Shown: in pieces, positions 1-7,431 of the stretch
Position numbering within the stretch: position 1 is the stretch's first letter
Layout: each line of letters opens with the position of its first letter
Assembly: GCA_039935015.1 (NCBI GenBank)
Contig: JBDTLC010000050.1
Coordinates: 1 to 31,721 of the forward strand
Source of the DNA: Paralcaligenes sp039935015
Lineage (GTDB): Bacteria; Pseudomonadota; Gammaproteobacteria; Burkholderiales; Burkholderiaceae_B
Direction: 5' to 3'
Length of the DNA stretch: 31,721 nt
Program-made: the position numbers and the translations under genes
The notes under the pieces: model-generated
Databases searched by the model: none
Told to the model about the DNA's origin: nothing
The model's input: the letters and a program-made list of their open reading frames with translations, nothing else

Positions 1-215
1 AAACGCTGGTATTGACTGGCGCTTTGCCCAACTGGTCGCGCGACGAGGCAGCGCGACGAATATTGGCCGCAGGAGGAAAGGTGAGTGCTTCGGTATCGAA
101 AAAAACCAGTTATGTGGTGGCGGGGACAGACGCCGGCAGCAAATTGACCAAGGCGCAAGAACTAGGGGTCGCTGTCATCGATGAGGCCGGATTGATCGCC
201 TTGTTGGATGCGTGA
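1..215 (+). CDS. ligA: NAD-dependent DNA ligase, C-terminal BRCT domain (5' truncated)
   Basis: This is the last 71 codons of LigA; the gene begins before the window. The reading frame is open from base 3 and ends at TGA 213-215. The visible part matches the C-terminal BRCT domain: a T-L-V-L-T-G strand, the SRDEAARRILAAGGKV helix, the SVSKKTSYVVAG block, GSKLTKAQELGV, and a final DEAGLIALL. In the family, LigA seals nicks in duplex DNA using NAD+; the BRCT domain supports DNA binding, while the adenylation and OB domains lie upstream. It converges on the minus-strand ppi-bolA-yciB-msrB operon, with a repeat-rich gap between. The identification is firm although the catalytic part is not seen. 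Confidence 0.93.
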   Translation, partial: TLVLTGALPNWSRDEAARRILAAGGKVSASVSKKTSYVVAGTDAGSKLTKAQELGVAVIDEAGLIALLDA

Positions 216-281
216 CACGCCTGCTGTTTGTTGTCAGGTGGGGCACCATCAATGACGCAAACCCACTTATAGCGGCACCTT

Positions 282-341
282 GTTGTAGCGGTGTCCGTTG
301 TAGCCTTGTCTGTTGTAGCATGGTCTGTTGTAGGGGCACCC
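282..341. repeat. 15-bp tandem repeat, four units headed GTTGTAG
   Basis: GTTGTAG occurs at 282, 297, 312 and 327, exactly 15 bases apart. Units 1 to 3 have the form GTTGTAGC followed by a variable core ending GTCC or GTCT. The fourth unit runs straight into the REP-like hairpin at 330-353, and GTTGTAG is also the head of that hairpin family. A weaker unit (TTATAGCGG) lies just upstream. The reverse strand is open with a five-residue period (ATTD.), but that frame runs antisense into ligA and is not believed to be a gene. Confidence 0.85.
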
Positions 342-353
342 CATGTGAGTGCC
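330..353 (+). repeat. REP-like hairpin, copy 1
   Basis: The head GTAG (330-333) plus one base is followed by the 19-base imperfect palindrome GGCACCCCATGTGAGTGCC (335-353). The same head and palindrome recur, in both orientations, in other gaps of the window (near 2796, 8211, 8367, 16530, 23702). It lies in the convergent gap between ligA and the ppi gene. Confidence 0.75.
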
Positions 354-392
354 ATAGCAGTTCGATTCGCGCAGCATTTTCATAACTGACAC

Positions 393-615
393 GGCGACGG
401 TGGCTCAGGCCTGCCCGCTTACTTCGTCCGGCCCTGGCTTAGCCAAGGCTGCCTGCACCAAGCACCCGGATTGGGGCGGGCCGCAAACTCGCAATATGAC
501 CCGTCCACTGGACGGGTCAAAGCGTTTTGCTCGAACAGCGCGCCCCTTGCCTTCCCAATCCAGGTGCTTGGCACAGCGAACTCAAGTTCACTGGCCCGCC
601 TGAGCCACCGTCGCC
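393..615. repeat. Large nested inverted repeat (about 220 bp) in the ligA-ppi gap
   Basis: Several nested arms are visible. The outer arms, 393-410 and 598-615, are perfect over 18 bases (left arm GGCGACGGTGGCTCAGGC). The middle arms, 458-475 and 554-571, match at 17 of 18 bases (CCAAGCACCCGGATTGGG against CCCAATCCAGGTGCTTGG). GGGGCG 473-478 faces CGCCCC 541-546. The core is a perfect 9-bp stem with a 3-base loop, GACCCGTCC-act-GGACGGGTC (498-518). Together they could fold into one long interrupted cruciform or RNA hairpin. There is no convincing ORF. It sits between convergent genes, so it may act as a two-way terminator, be a MITE-like remnant, or be a structured RNA; the sequence alone does not decide. 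Confidence 0.8.
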
Positions 616-652
616 TTGCGGTGTGGCTGATGCGGTGCAGTCAGGGGAAACC

Positions 653-1429
653 TTACTTGACGACCGCGGCCTTCATCAACTCTTGCTGATAATTAGCCAA
701 GGATTGCTGGCGCAACATTTTTTCGATCTCCGGCTTCACATCTTTGAGTTCGGGAAACTTCATGGGACGCGTGTCCTCAACCTGAATGATGTGCCAGCCG
801 AATTGCGTGTGCACGGGTTTGTCAGTTACTTGGCCTTTTTTCATACTTTCCACGGCCTGTGCAAACTCGGGCACGTAGTTAGTGGCTGGCGCCCAACCCA
901 GTTCTCCGCCATTCTTGCCACTACCCGGATCAATGGATTTTTGCTTGGCGGCAGCGTCGAAGCTGATTTTCTTGCTTTTGATTTTGGCTGTCAGGTCGGT
1001 CGCGGTTTTCTCATCCTTGACCAAGATGTGCCGCAGCTTGTATTCCTGTTTGCCAGCTTGTTCGCTTTTAATTTTGTCGTACTCGGTTTGCACATTGGCA
1101 TCAGTAATAGGGTGCTTCGCAAGGTAGTCGGCCATCAGGGCGCGTACCAGTATGCTCTCGCGCGAGAGTTCGATTTCTTGTTTTACGTCTGCTTGCTTAT
1201 CGACCCCTGCTTTTTCGGCAGCCTGGATGGCTACGGCGCGGTTGATCATTTCCTGCTTGACCTGAGCGCGCAATTCTGGTGTGTCCTGCTGACCTTGCTT
1301 AACCATCAGGGCAACGAACTGATCCAGACTGCTTTGGGTGATGGCCTGGCCATTGACGGTAGCTATGCTCTGCGCAAAAGCAGGGACTGCAATAACGCAT
1401 GCTGCGGCTAATACGGCGATTCGTTTCAT
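653..1429 (-). CDS. Periplasmic parvulin-type peptidyl-prolyl isomerase
   Basis: The protein has 258 residues and an ATG start behind AAGGA. Residues 1-19 form a signal peptide (MKR, hydrophobic core, cleavage after AFA), so the protein is exported. Residues about 22-125 are a helical chaperone-like arm, and 129-220 are a PpiC/rotamase domain with EYKLRHILV, GGELGWAP, VPEFAQAV and FGWHIIQVED. It should catalyse cis-trans isomerisation of Xaa-Pro bonds and help fold outer-membrane and secreted proteins. It is last in the msrB-yciB-bolA-ppi run, 9 bases after bolA. Single-domain proteins of this type are common in Bordetella relatives; it is shorter than SurA or PpiD and lacks a membrane anchor. 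Confidence 0.9.
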   Translation of the reverse strand: MKRIAVLAAACVIAVPAFAQSIATVNGQAITQSSLDQFVALMVKQGQQDTPELRAQVKQEMINRAVAIQAAEKAGVDKQADVKQEIELSRESILVRALMADYLAKHPITDANVQTEYDKIKSEQAGKQEYKLRHILVKDEKTATDLTAKIKSKKISFDAAAKQKSIDPGSGKNGGELGWAPATNYVPEFAQAVESMKKGQVTDKPVHTQFGWHIIQVEDTRPMKFPELKDVKPEIEKMLRQQSLANYQQELMKAAVVK

Positions 1430-1438
1430 GTAATTCCT

Positions 1439-1702
1439 TTATTTAACTGTGCTGGCGACAATTGCCAGCGCATGAATGGGGTAGGGGATTAAATCGTGCA
1501 AGCGATCATACACGAGCCTGTGGCGGGCCAGCGGTGCCAGGCCGTTAAATTGTGAGCTAGAGATAATAATCCGAAAATGGCTAGCACCACCTTTAGCGCC
1601 TTCGTGTCCTGCATGCAGGTGAGATTCATCGATAATATCGAGTTGCGCGGGCGACAAGGCGGACAAGCGTTCCCGGATCAGCTCGGTACGGTCTATAGAC
1701 AT
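1439..1702 (-). CDS. bolA: BolA family protein
   Basis: The protein has 87 residues. Family marks are the N-terminal helix (RTELIRERLSAL), the H-x-G-H segment HLHAGHEGAKGGASHF, the LARHRLVYDRL helix and the C-terminal IHALAIVAS with the conserved histidine. BolA proteins act in the cytoplasm, bind monothiol glutaredoxins through shared 2Fe-2S clusters, and are linked to Fe-S handling and to morphology under stress. The start overlaps the yciB stop as TAATG (one shared base), indicating translational coupling. Paralogues exist (YrbA/IbaG type), so the exact BolA subgroup is less sure than the family. Confidence 0.92.
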   Translation of the reverse strand: MSIDRTELIRERLSALSPAQLDIIDESHLHAGHEGAKGGASHFRIIISSSQFNGLAPLARHRLVYDRLHDLIPYPIHALAIVASTVK

Positions 1703-2292
1703 TAACTGGGTTCCTTTGGTTCCGCTGTACTGGACAGGACCCTCGTCTGACCGATCTCGTCTTGCATGTAGCGGCTAAGCCAGATGGACTGGGCGATAGC
1801 AAAGACGATCAGTAGCGCCATAAGCCCGAACACCTTGAAATTGACCCATTGCGACTCGGTGAATTGACCCGAAAACGCCACATACAGGTTCAAGGCTCCC
1901 GATGTGGCGAAGAATCCGGCCCAGCTCAGATTGAGCCTGTCCCAGATGACCTCTGGCATGTGGATTTTTGTACCTAGTACCTTACGCATTAAATTGCGTT
2001 TGAAGACCCATTTGCCCACTAGCAGTATGCCGCCAAATAGCCAATATAAAACCGTAGGTTTCCACTTGATGAACGCATCGTTGTGGAAGAACAGGGTGGC
2101 GCCGCCGAAGATCACAATAACCGACAGGTTGATCCAATGCGTTGCCTCAATGGTCTTGCCCCTTACCTTAAGCCAGACGAATTGAACTACGGCAGCGATG
2201 ATAGCCGCTGCCGTGGCCGTATAGATATCGGCAAATTTGAACGCTACAAAAAAAATAATGAGCGGGAACAGGTCGAACAGGAATTTCTTCAT
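1702..2292 (-). CDS. yciB: YciB / septation protein A inner-membrane protein
   Basis: The protein has 196 residues and about five hydrophobic segments, with the hallmark start MKKFLFDLFPLIIFFVAFK. The segments WINLSVIVIFGGATLFFHND, FIKWKPTVLYWLFGG, and WDRLNLSWAGFF followed by ALNLYVA are typical of YciB (formerly IspZ). The family resides in the inner membrane and is implicated in cell-envelope synthesis and septation, although its biochemical action is unsettled. The length is close to the usual 180-200 with a slightly longer polar C-terminus (TRVLSSTAEPKEPS). The start overlaps the msrB stop (ATGA), and the stop overlaps the bolA start. Confidence 0.94.
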   Translation of the reverse strand: MKKFLFDLFPLIIFFVAFKFADIYTATAAAIIAAVVQFVWLKVRGKTIEATHWINLSVIVIFGGATLFFHNDAFIKWKPTVLYWLFGGILLVGKWVFKRNLMRKVLGTKIHMPEVIWDRLNLSWAGFFATSGALNLYVAFSGQFTESQWVNFKVFGLMALLIVFAIAQSIWLSRYMQDEIGQTRVLSSTAEPKEPS

Positions 2293-2684
2293 GCGGCGGG
2301 TTCAAATTTAAGGGAGACAGAGTTGATGCAATAGCGCCGGCCGGTGGGTGGTGGACCATCGGGGAAAACATGCCCAAGATGCGATTCGCAGACATTGCAT
2401 ATAACTTCAGTGCGCACCATGCCTAGGCTGGTATCGACTTCTTCGCGCACATGCGCGGGGTCGATCGCCTCAAAATAGCTAGGCCAGCCGCAGCCAGCGT
2501 CGAATTTCGTATCGGATGCGAACAAAGCGGTACCGCAACCGACGCAACGGTAGATACCGGCTTCAGTGGTGTTCCAGTAGCGCCCGGCAAACGGACGCTC
2601 GGTGCTTTTCAGCCGCGCCACCTGATATTCTTCGGGGCTAAGTTCCGCGCGCCATTGCGCGTCGGTTTTGTTTACTGTCTTCAC
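2289..2684 (-). CDS. msrB: Peptide-methionine (R)-S-oxide reductase MsrB
   Basis: The protein has 131 residues and starts at GTG (2682-2684), with AGGAA upstream. It reduces methionine-R-sulfoxide in proteins. Zinc-binding cysteines are visible at C47/C50 (CVGC) and C96/C99 (CNVC). The GCGWPS motif spans 64-69, and the catalytic cysteine is C119 in RRYCINS. There is no signal peptide, so it is cytoplasmic. It is the first gene of the four-gene msrB-yciB-bolA-ppi run. The S-sulfoxide partner msrA is encoded separately near 25 kb. Confidence 0.96.
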   Translation of the reverse strand: MKTVNKTDAQWRAELSPEEYQVARLKSTERPFAGRYWNTTEAGIYRCVGCGTALFASDTKFDAGCGWPSYFEAIDPAHVREEVDTSLGMVRTEVICNVCESHLGHVFPDGPPPTGRRYCINSVSLKFEPAA

Positions 2685-2795
2685 GTCAAGTTCCTGCTAT
2701 ATGTATATGGAAGAGGGCGCTATCGGATTGCATTATTCAATAGTGATCTTTTGTTAAGCTGGCACGTGTAAAGCGTGCCGCGAAAGGGTTAAGCT

Positions 2796-2819
2796 GGCAC
2801 CCACAAGGGGTGCCACTAC
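2796..2819 (-). repeat. REP-like hairpin, copy 2
   Basis: The palindrome GGCACCCACAAGGGGTGCC (2796-2814, 7-bp arms, ACAAG loop) is followed by A and CTAC. On the minus strand this is the GTAG head, one base, then the hairpin. It is the cleanest copy in the window, and CTACAAC extends the match to the GTTGTAG units near 282-333. Confidence 0.8.
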
Positions 2820-3175
2820 AACAAGGCATGCCATGCTTGCCACTGCCATGCCCACCATGGCATCAATGCCTAGCATACCCTATGTTAATAGACTTTTATA
2901 AGCTGACATGGTTCCCTGATAGTTCAAGGCTGACAATTTTACCGGGGACGGCTTTTCACGCTATGCGAAGGCCATCTTCAACCCTGTTTTAGCTACCTGG
3001 CGCATCTTTGGTGGCTCGACACAGGGAATCCCCTTAAAGACTTTGTATCTGTTTCTATCGATAATCATATGTTTAGTCGTAAAATTGCTGGAAGCTTAAA
3101 CCATCGATGGGAATATGTCGGCGCTTTAGGCGCATCCGATGTGATACATTAATTTCCTGCATACATTGTTTTTTG

Positions 3176-3181
3176 TATAAT
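3176..3181 (+). promoter_or_regulatory. Probable -10 box for the first LIV operon
   Basis: A perfect TATAAT lies 57 bases before the binding-protein start, in an A+T-rich run that contrasts with its surroundings. No good -35 box is seen at 17 bases (TTTCCT at 3153-3158 is poor), so an activator may be needed. This is a motif call only. Confidence 0.45.
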
Positions 3182-3237
3182 TTTTTTCGACCCAACATTG
3201 GCGCCGTGTCTGCACGGTGTTTTATCTGGAGACAACG

Positions 3238-4407
3238 ATGAATATCAGTCAGTCATTTCGGCTTTCGATCCTGGCCGGGGCAGTGGCGCTTGTGCTGCCT
3301 TTAGTGGGTTCGGCGCAGATCAAGGTCGGGATTACCGTCGCCAGCACCGGCCCCGCGGCTTCCCTGGGCATTCCCGAACGTAATACCGTGGCGTTGCTGC
3401 CGACGGAAGTCGCCGGACAGAAAATCGAATATATTGTGCTCGACGACGGAACGGACACGACTCGCGCCGTCAAGAATATGCGTAAACTCATTACCGATGA
3501 CAAGGTCGATGTAGTGATTGGTTCGTCCGTGACGCCCAGTTCCCTGGCCATGGTCGATGTGGCGGGCGAAACTAAAACGCCGTTGATAAGCGTCGCGGCG
3601 AGCGCCAAAATTGTCGAGCCCCAAGAGGGGGCCCGCAAATGGGTTTTCAAGACGCCGCAAAACGATCAGTTGATGGCTTCTGCCTTGGCCGATGCCATGG
3701 TCAAGCAACACGTCAAGACTCTGGGTTTCATTGGCTTTTCGGATGCCTACGGCGAAGGCTGGCTCAATGTGATGAAGGCTGAAGCCCAGGCCAAAGGCAT
3801 CAAGATGACGGATGCCGAAAAGTTTGGCCGTTCCGATACCAGTGTGACCGGCCAGGTTTTGAAGCTGCTGGCAGGCAAGCCCGATGCGATTCTGATCGCG
3901 GGTGCAGGCACCCCATCCGCGTTGCCCCAGCGTGAACTGAAAAGCCGCGGTTACAAGGGCATTATTTATCAGACGCACGGTGCCGCGAACAACGACGTGT
4001 TGCGCGTGTGCGGTAAAGACTGCGAAGGCATGATTCTTCCAGCCGGTCCGCTACTGGTGGCCGATCAGTTGCCTGATAGCAATCCAGTCAAGAAAAGCGC
4101 ACTCGCTTACGAGCACCTTTACAACGCGAAATACGGTGCTGGCACAATGAACACCTTTGGTGGCCATATGTGGGACGCCGGGCATTTAGTCGCTGCCGCG
4201 ATTCCAGGCGCGCTCAAGACCGGAGCCAAACCAGGCACGCCCGAGTTTCGTGCGGCGTTGCGTGATTCTCTCGAGAAAATCAAGAACTTGGCGGCATCGC
4301 AGGGCGTGTTCAATATGAGCCCAACCGATCACGCAGGTTTCGACAAGCGCGCTCGCGTCATAGTAAAAGTGGTTAATGGCAAATGGACCTATCAGCCTGA
4401 TCTGTAA
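3238..4407 (+). CDS. LIV-type ABC transporter periplasmic binding protein (system 1)
   Basis: The protein has 389 residues. The ATG at 3238 is preferred over an in-frame ATG at 3217 because GGAG (3228-3231) precedes it by six bases and it opens directly into a signal peptide (MNISQSFRLS..., cleavage near VGSAQ). The mature part is a type 1 periplasmic-binding fold of the LivK family: IKVGITVASTGPAASLG, a DDGTDTTRAVKNMRKLI segment, VDVVIGSSVTPSSLA, LGFIGFSDAYGEGW and FGGHMWDAGHL. It delivers ligand to the permease encoded next. Relatives bind branched-chain or other amino acids, aromatic acids or amides; the ligand cannot be read here. Hairpins separate it from livH, consistent with the binding protein being made in excess. 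Confidence 0.9.
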   Translation: MNISQSFRLSILAGAVALVLPLVGSAQIKVGITVASTGPAASLGIPERNTVALLPTEVAGQKIEYIVLDDGTDTTRAVKNMRKLITDDKVDVVIGSSVTPSSLAMVDVAGETKTPLISVAASAKIVEPQEGARKWVFKTPQNDQLMASALADAMVKQHVKTLGFIGFSDAYGEGWLNVMKAEAQAKGIKMTDAEKFGRSDTSVTGQVLKLLAGKPDAILIAGAGTPSALPQRELKSRGYKGIIYQTHGAANNDVLRVCGKDCEGMILPAGPLLVADQLPDSNPVKKSALAYEHLYNAKYGAGTMNTFGGHMWDAGHLVAAAIPGALKTGAKPGTPEFRAALRDSLEKIKNLAASQGVFNMSPTDHAGFDKRARVIVKVVNGKWTYQPDL

Positions 4408-4419
4408 TGTGCCGTAGCA

Positions 4420-4481
4420 CAGGCCAGCCGCGGCGCTGGCCTGATTGCTTTCGGTCCACAAGCGCCGGCCCGCGAGGCCGG
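4420..4481 (+). terminator. Two hairpins between binding protein and permease (probable attenuator)
   Basis: The first stem, CAGGCCAGC-cgcggc-GCTGGCCTG, occupies 4420-4443 with perfect 9-bp arms. The second, CCGGCC-cgcga-GGCCGG, occupies 4465-4481 and is followed by TATTTATTG. Both lie in the 146-bp gap after the binding-protein stop. The U-rich tail is imperfect, so partial termination or protection of the upstream mRNA is more likely than full termination. Confidence 0.55.
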
Positions 4482-4553
4482 TATTTATTGTCATCAATTT
4501 GTATGTGCGCGGCACGCGTTATTCCTGGACTCTGATCGATGGTGTTTTCTTAG

Positions 4554-5591
4554 ATGGATTCAACTATAGTACTGATCCTGTTGCAGGACGGCGTGGTGAA
4601 CGGCGCGATTTATGGATTGCTGGCGTTGGCGCTGGTGCTGGTGTTTGTAGTGACGCGCGTCATTTTCATCCCGCAGGGCGAGTTTGTGGCGTTTGGAGCC
4701 CTGACGCTGGCGTTCCTGGTTAACGGCAAGGTGCCTGGCACCGTGAATTTGCTGTTGATCATAGGTATCCTGACATTCGTCGTAGAACTTGTTGTTGCCT
4801 GGCGCAGCCACAACTGGTCGAGCGTGCCTAAAACCTTGCTATGGGCGGTGGCGCTGCCGCTGGCCCTGTATTTTATAGCCCCTTTTGTTGCCAGCCCCAC
4901 CACGCCTCTGTGGGTTAATGTGATTTTTGCCATGGTGCTGGTGGTTCCCTTGGGTCCGATGATCTACCGTCTGGTGTTTCAGCCGGTTGCCGAGGCCAGC
5001 GTGCTGGTACTGTTAATCATTGCGGTTGCGGTCCATTTCGCCATGACAGGTCTGGCGCTGGTTTTCTTTGGCCCCGAAGGCTGGCGCACGCCGCCTTTTC
5101 TCAGCGGCGATGTGCACCTGGGCGCTGTGACTTGGTCGGCGCAGACTTTTTTTGTGCTGGGCACGTGCGTGGTACTGATTGTGGCTTTATGGCTATTTTT
5201 TGGCAAAACCCTATATGGCCGGGCGTTGCGTGCAACAGCTGTGAATCGCCGCGGCGCGCGCCTGGTGGGCATCAGCACCAATATGTCGGGCAGCCTTACC
5301 TTCACGCTGGCCGCCGCGATAGGAGCTTTATCGGGCATGCTTATTGCGCCCGTCACCACGATTTACTACGACACCGGATTCATTATCGGGTTGAAGGGTT
5401 TTGTGGCGGCCATTTTTGGCGGAATGGTCAGCTATCCGATGGCGGCGGTGGGAGCCTTGTTTGTAGGAATTCTTGAATCATTTTCGTCATTCTGGGCTAG
5501 CGCCTACAAAGAGGTTTTTGTGTTTACGCTGATTATTCCCGTGCTGATGTGGCGGTCGTTTAGCACACATCACGTAGATGAAGAGGAATAA
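4554..5591 (+). CDS. livH: LIV-type ABC permease, LivH family (system 1)
   Basis: The protein has 345 residues and is strongly hydrophobic with about eight to nine membrane segments. Opening features such as LLQDGVVNGAIYGLLALALV and VIFIPQGEFVAFGAL match LivH. The cytoplasmic coupling loop is LYGRALRATAVNRRGARLVGI, and the last third (GALSGMLIAPVTTIYYDTGF..., FVAAIFGGM) is typical. It is longer than the usual 290-310 because of an extra hydrophobic and hydrophilic stretch around residues 60-130. It forms the translocation path with the LivM half encoded next. The next start follows its stop by only 4 bases. Confidence 0.92.
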   Translation: MDSTIVLILLQDGVVNGAIYGLLALALVLVFVVTRVIFIPQGEFVAFGALTLAFLVNGKVPGTVNLLLIIGILTFVVELVVAWRSHNWSSVPKTLLWAVALPLALYFIAPFVASPTTPLWVNVIFAMVLVVPLGPMIYRLVFQPVAEASVLVLLIIAVAVHFAMTGLALVFFGPEGWRTPPFLSGDVHLGAVTWSAQTFFVLGTCVVLIVALWLFFGKTLYGRALRATAVNRRGARLVGISTNMSGSLTFTLAAAIGALSGMLIAPVTTIYYDTGFIIGLKGFVAAIFGGMVSYPMAAVGALFVGILESFSSFWASAYKEVFVFTLIIPVLMWRSFSTHHVDEEE

Positions 5592-5595
5592 TGCC

Positions 5596-7431
5596 ATGCT
5601 GAATCGGCTCGCGCTGTTCGTGGTTTTGTTGATATTGGCGATTTTGCCGATGTTATCGGGCACCCCTGAATTCTGGATCACTCAACTTAACTATATTGGT
5701 CTGGCCAGTTTGGTTGTGTTGGGGTTGGTGCTCTTGACGGGTGTGGGCGGCCTGACCTCGTTTGGCCAGGCGGCATTTGTGGGAATAGGCGCTTACACCA
5801 CAGCATGGATGTCCACGGCGCTGGGGCTGTCGCCCTGGCTGACGCTTATTGTCGGACTGGTTTTGACCTTCCTGGTGGCCTATGTGCTGGGTGTGATCAC
5901 CATGCGGCTTTCAGGCCACTATCTTCCTTTGGGCACGATTGCCTGGTGCCTGTCGCTGTATTACCTGTTTGGCAATCTGGAATTTTTAGGGCAGTACGAT
6001 GGTATAGCGGGCATTGCTCCAATCGATTTCCTGGGCATTTCGCTGGGCAACGGCCGGCATCTTTATTACCTGATATGGGTGATTCTTCTGTTGGCCATGT
6101 GGGCCACCCGCAATTTGCTCGACTCACGGCCCGGCCGCGCCATTCGCGCACTTCGAAGCGGCGGTGGGATGGCCGAGTCGTTTGGCATCAATATGGCATC
6201 GTATAAGGTGATTATCTTTGTCTATGCCGCGCTGCTGGCCAGTGTGTCGGGATGGCTGTACGCGCATATGCAACGGGCCGTCAGTCCCAGTCCATTTGGC
6301 CTGAATTATGGCATCGAGTATTTGTTCATGGCGGTCGTGGGCGGGTCTGGCAGCGTATGGGGTGCCGTGCTGGGATCGGGTCTGATTCTCACGCTTAAAG
6401 ATCAGATCCAGAACGTATTGCCGCGGCTGCTCAACACCAGCGCCAATTTTGAGCTGATCGTTTTCGGCGTGTTGATGATTCTGGTATTGCAGTATGCCCG
6501 TAACGGCGTGTGGCCGGTGCTGGCGTCATGGTGGGGCACCTTGGCGAGGAAGGCACCGATGCGCCGCAGAGCTGCGCCGCCCGCTACGCAACCGCTTGTG
6601 CAGCGTGCTCGGCCGGGAAGGGGATCCCTGGTGCTTCAAATTGAAAAGATACGCAAGGTGTTTGGCGGCCTGGTTGCAGTCAATGACATCAGCTTTTCTT
6701 TGCGTGCGGGCGAGATCATGGGGCTGATCGGGCCAAACGGCGCGGGTAAAAGCACCACTTTCAACTTGATCACCGGCGTCTTGCCGCTGACGGGTGGCCA
6801 AGTCAGTTTTCTGGGCAGCCGGATCGATCAACTACGGTCGCGCGAAATCGCTCGGCTAGGTGTTGGACGGACGTTCCAGCACGTACAGATCTTGCCCACC
6901 ATGACAGTGCTCGAAAACGTGGCGCTGGGCGCGCATCTACGCAGCCGTATCGGCATTCTGGCATCGGCATTGCATCTCGAGCGTCGTGGCGAAGCGGCAC
7001 TATTGCACGAAGCGGCCACGCAGTTACAGCGTGTCGGGCTGGGGGATTATCTATACGAACAGGCCGGCAATCTGGCGTTGGGACAGCAGCGTATTCTTGA
7101 GATTGCGCGTGCATTGGCGGCCGACCCCGTGCTTTTGCTGCTTGATGAGCCGGCTGCCGGGTTACGCTATAAGGAGAAGCAAGAACTGGCCAAGGTGCTG
7201 GATCAGTTGCGCAGCGAGGGCATGAGTATTTTGCTGGTGGAGCACGATATGGATTTTGTCATGAACTTGACCGATCACCTGGTGGTCATGGATTTTGGGA
7301 CCAAGCTGGCGGAAGGTCTGCCGGCCGAGGTGCAGCAGAATTCCGCTGTGCTCGAAGCTTACCTGGGCGGCATCGATGACGATCCGGATCATGATCCGGT
7401 GGGCGCGTCCCTGGCCGGAGCGTCAGTATGA
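5596..7431 (+). CDS. Fused LIV ABC permease-ATPase (LivM-LivG in one chain, system 1)
   Basis: The protein has 611 residues from ATG 5596, chosen because AGAGGA (5582-5587) lies at the right distance. An ATG at 5578 has no ribosome site and would overlap livH. Residues 1-310 are LivM: about eight membrane helices with the signature VGGLTSFGQAAFVGIGAYTT and the loop GRAIRALRSGGGMAESFGI. A basic, proline-rich linker (about 318-345, KAPMRRRAAPPATQPLVQRA) leads to a LivG-type ATPase with Walker A GPNGAGKST near 376-384, LALGQQRILEIARALA, Walker B LLLLDEPAAG near 513-522, and the H-loop VEHDMDFVM. It should be the membrane half plus one motor subunit of the importer. Such fusions are known in Burkholderiales LIV systems. 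It ends in an ATGA overlap with livF. Confidence 0.93.
   Translation: MLNRLALFVVLLILAILPMLSGTPEFWITQLNYIGLASLVVLGLVLLTGVGGLTSFGQAAFVGIGAYTTAWMSTALGLSPWLTLIVGLVLTFLVAYVLGVITMRLSGHYLPLGTIAWCLSLYYLFGNLEFLGQYDGIAGIAPIDFLGISLGNGRHLYYLIWVILLLAMWATRNLLDSRPGRAIRALRSGGGMAESFGINMASYKVIIFVYAALLASVSGWLYAHMQRAVSPSPFGLNYGIEYLFMAVVGGSGSVWGAVLGSGLILTLKDQIQNVLPRLLNTSANFELIVFGVLMILVLQYARNGVWPVLASWWGTLARKAPMRRRAAPPATQPLVQRARPGRGSLVLQIEKIRKVFGGLVAVNDISFSLRAGEIMGLIGPNGAGKSTTFNLITGVLPLTGGQVSFLGSRIDQLRSREIARLGVGRTFQHVQILPTMTVLENVALGAHLRSRIGILASALHLERRGEAALLHEAATQLQRVGLGDYLYEQAGNLALGQQRILEIARALAADPVLLLLDEPAAGLRYKEKQELAKVLDQLRSEGMSILLVEHDMDFVMNLTDHLVVMDFGTKLAEGLPAEVQQNSAVLEAYLGGIDDDPDHDPVGASLAGASV

Larger units (their letters stand above)
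2685..3237. other. 553-bp divergent non-coding gap between msrB and the first LIV operon
   Basis: No credible gene is seen. The gap holds two adjacent hairpins that share the 13-base direct repeat GTTAAGCTGGCAC (2753-2765 and 2788-2800). These are GGCACG-7 nt-CGTGCC at 2761-2779 and the REP-like copy at 2796-2819. Next comes a short run rich in ATGCC/GGCAT words with the stem TGCCATG-cccac-CATGGCA (2844-2862). A bulged stem TCGGCGC...GGCGCATCCGA (about 3118-3139) lies just upstream of a probable promoter. Both flanking operons should be driven from here. Confidence 0.7.

Noticed and set aside
282..341. Possible CRISPR array
   Set aside because: The unit is only 15 bases with no unique spacers of constant length, and no cas genes are nearby.
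110..355. Minus-strand ORF with ATTD-type five-residue repeats
   Set aside because: It is produced by the 15-bp tandem repeat and runs antisense through ligA; there is no ribosome site or family resemblance.
527..1411. 294-codon plus-strand ORF over the ppi gene
   Set aside because: It is antisense to a clear PpiC-domain gene with signal peptide and operon context; its own translation shows no family motifs.
2810..2992. 60-codon ORF in the msrB-LIV gap
   Set aside because: It begins in the REP-like element and consists of repeated ATGCC words; no ribosome site.
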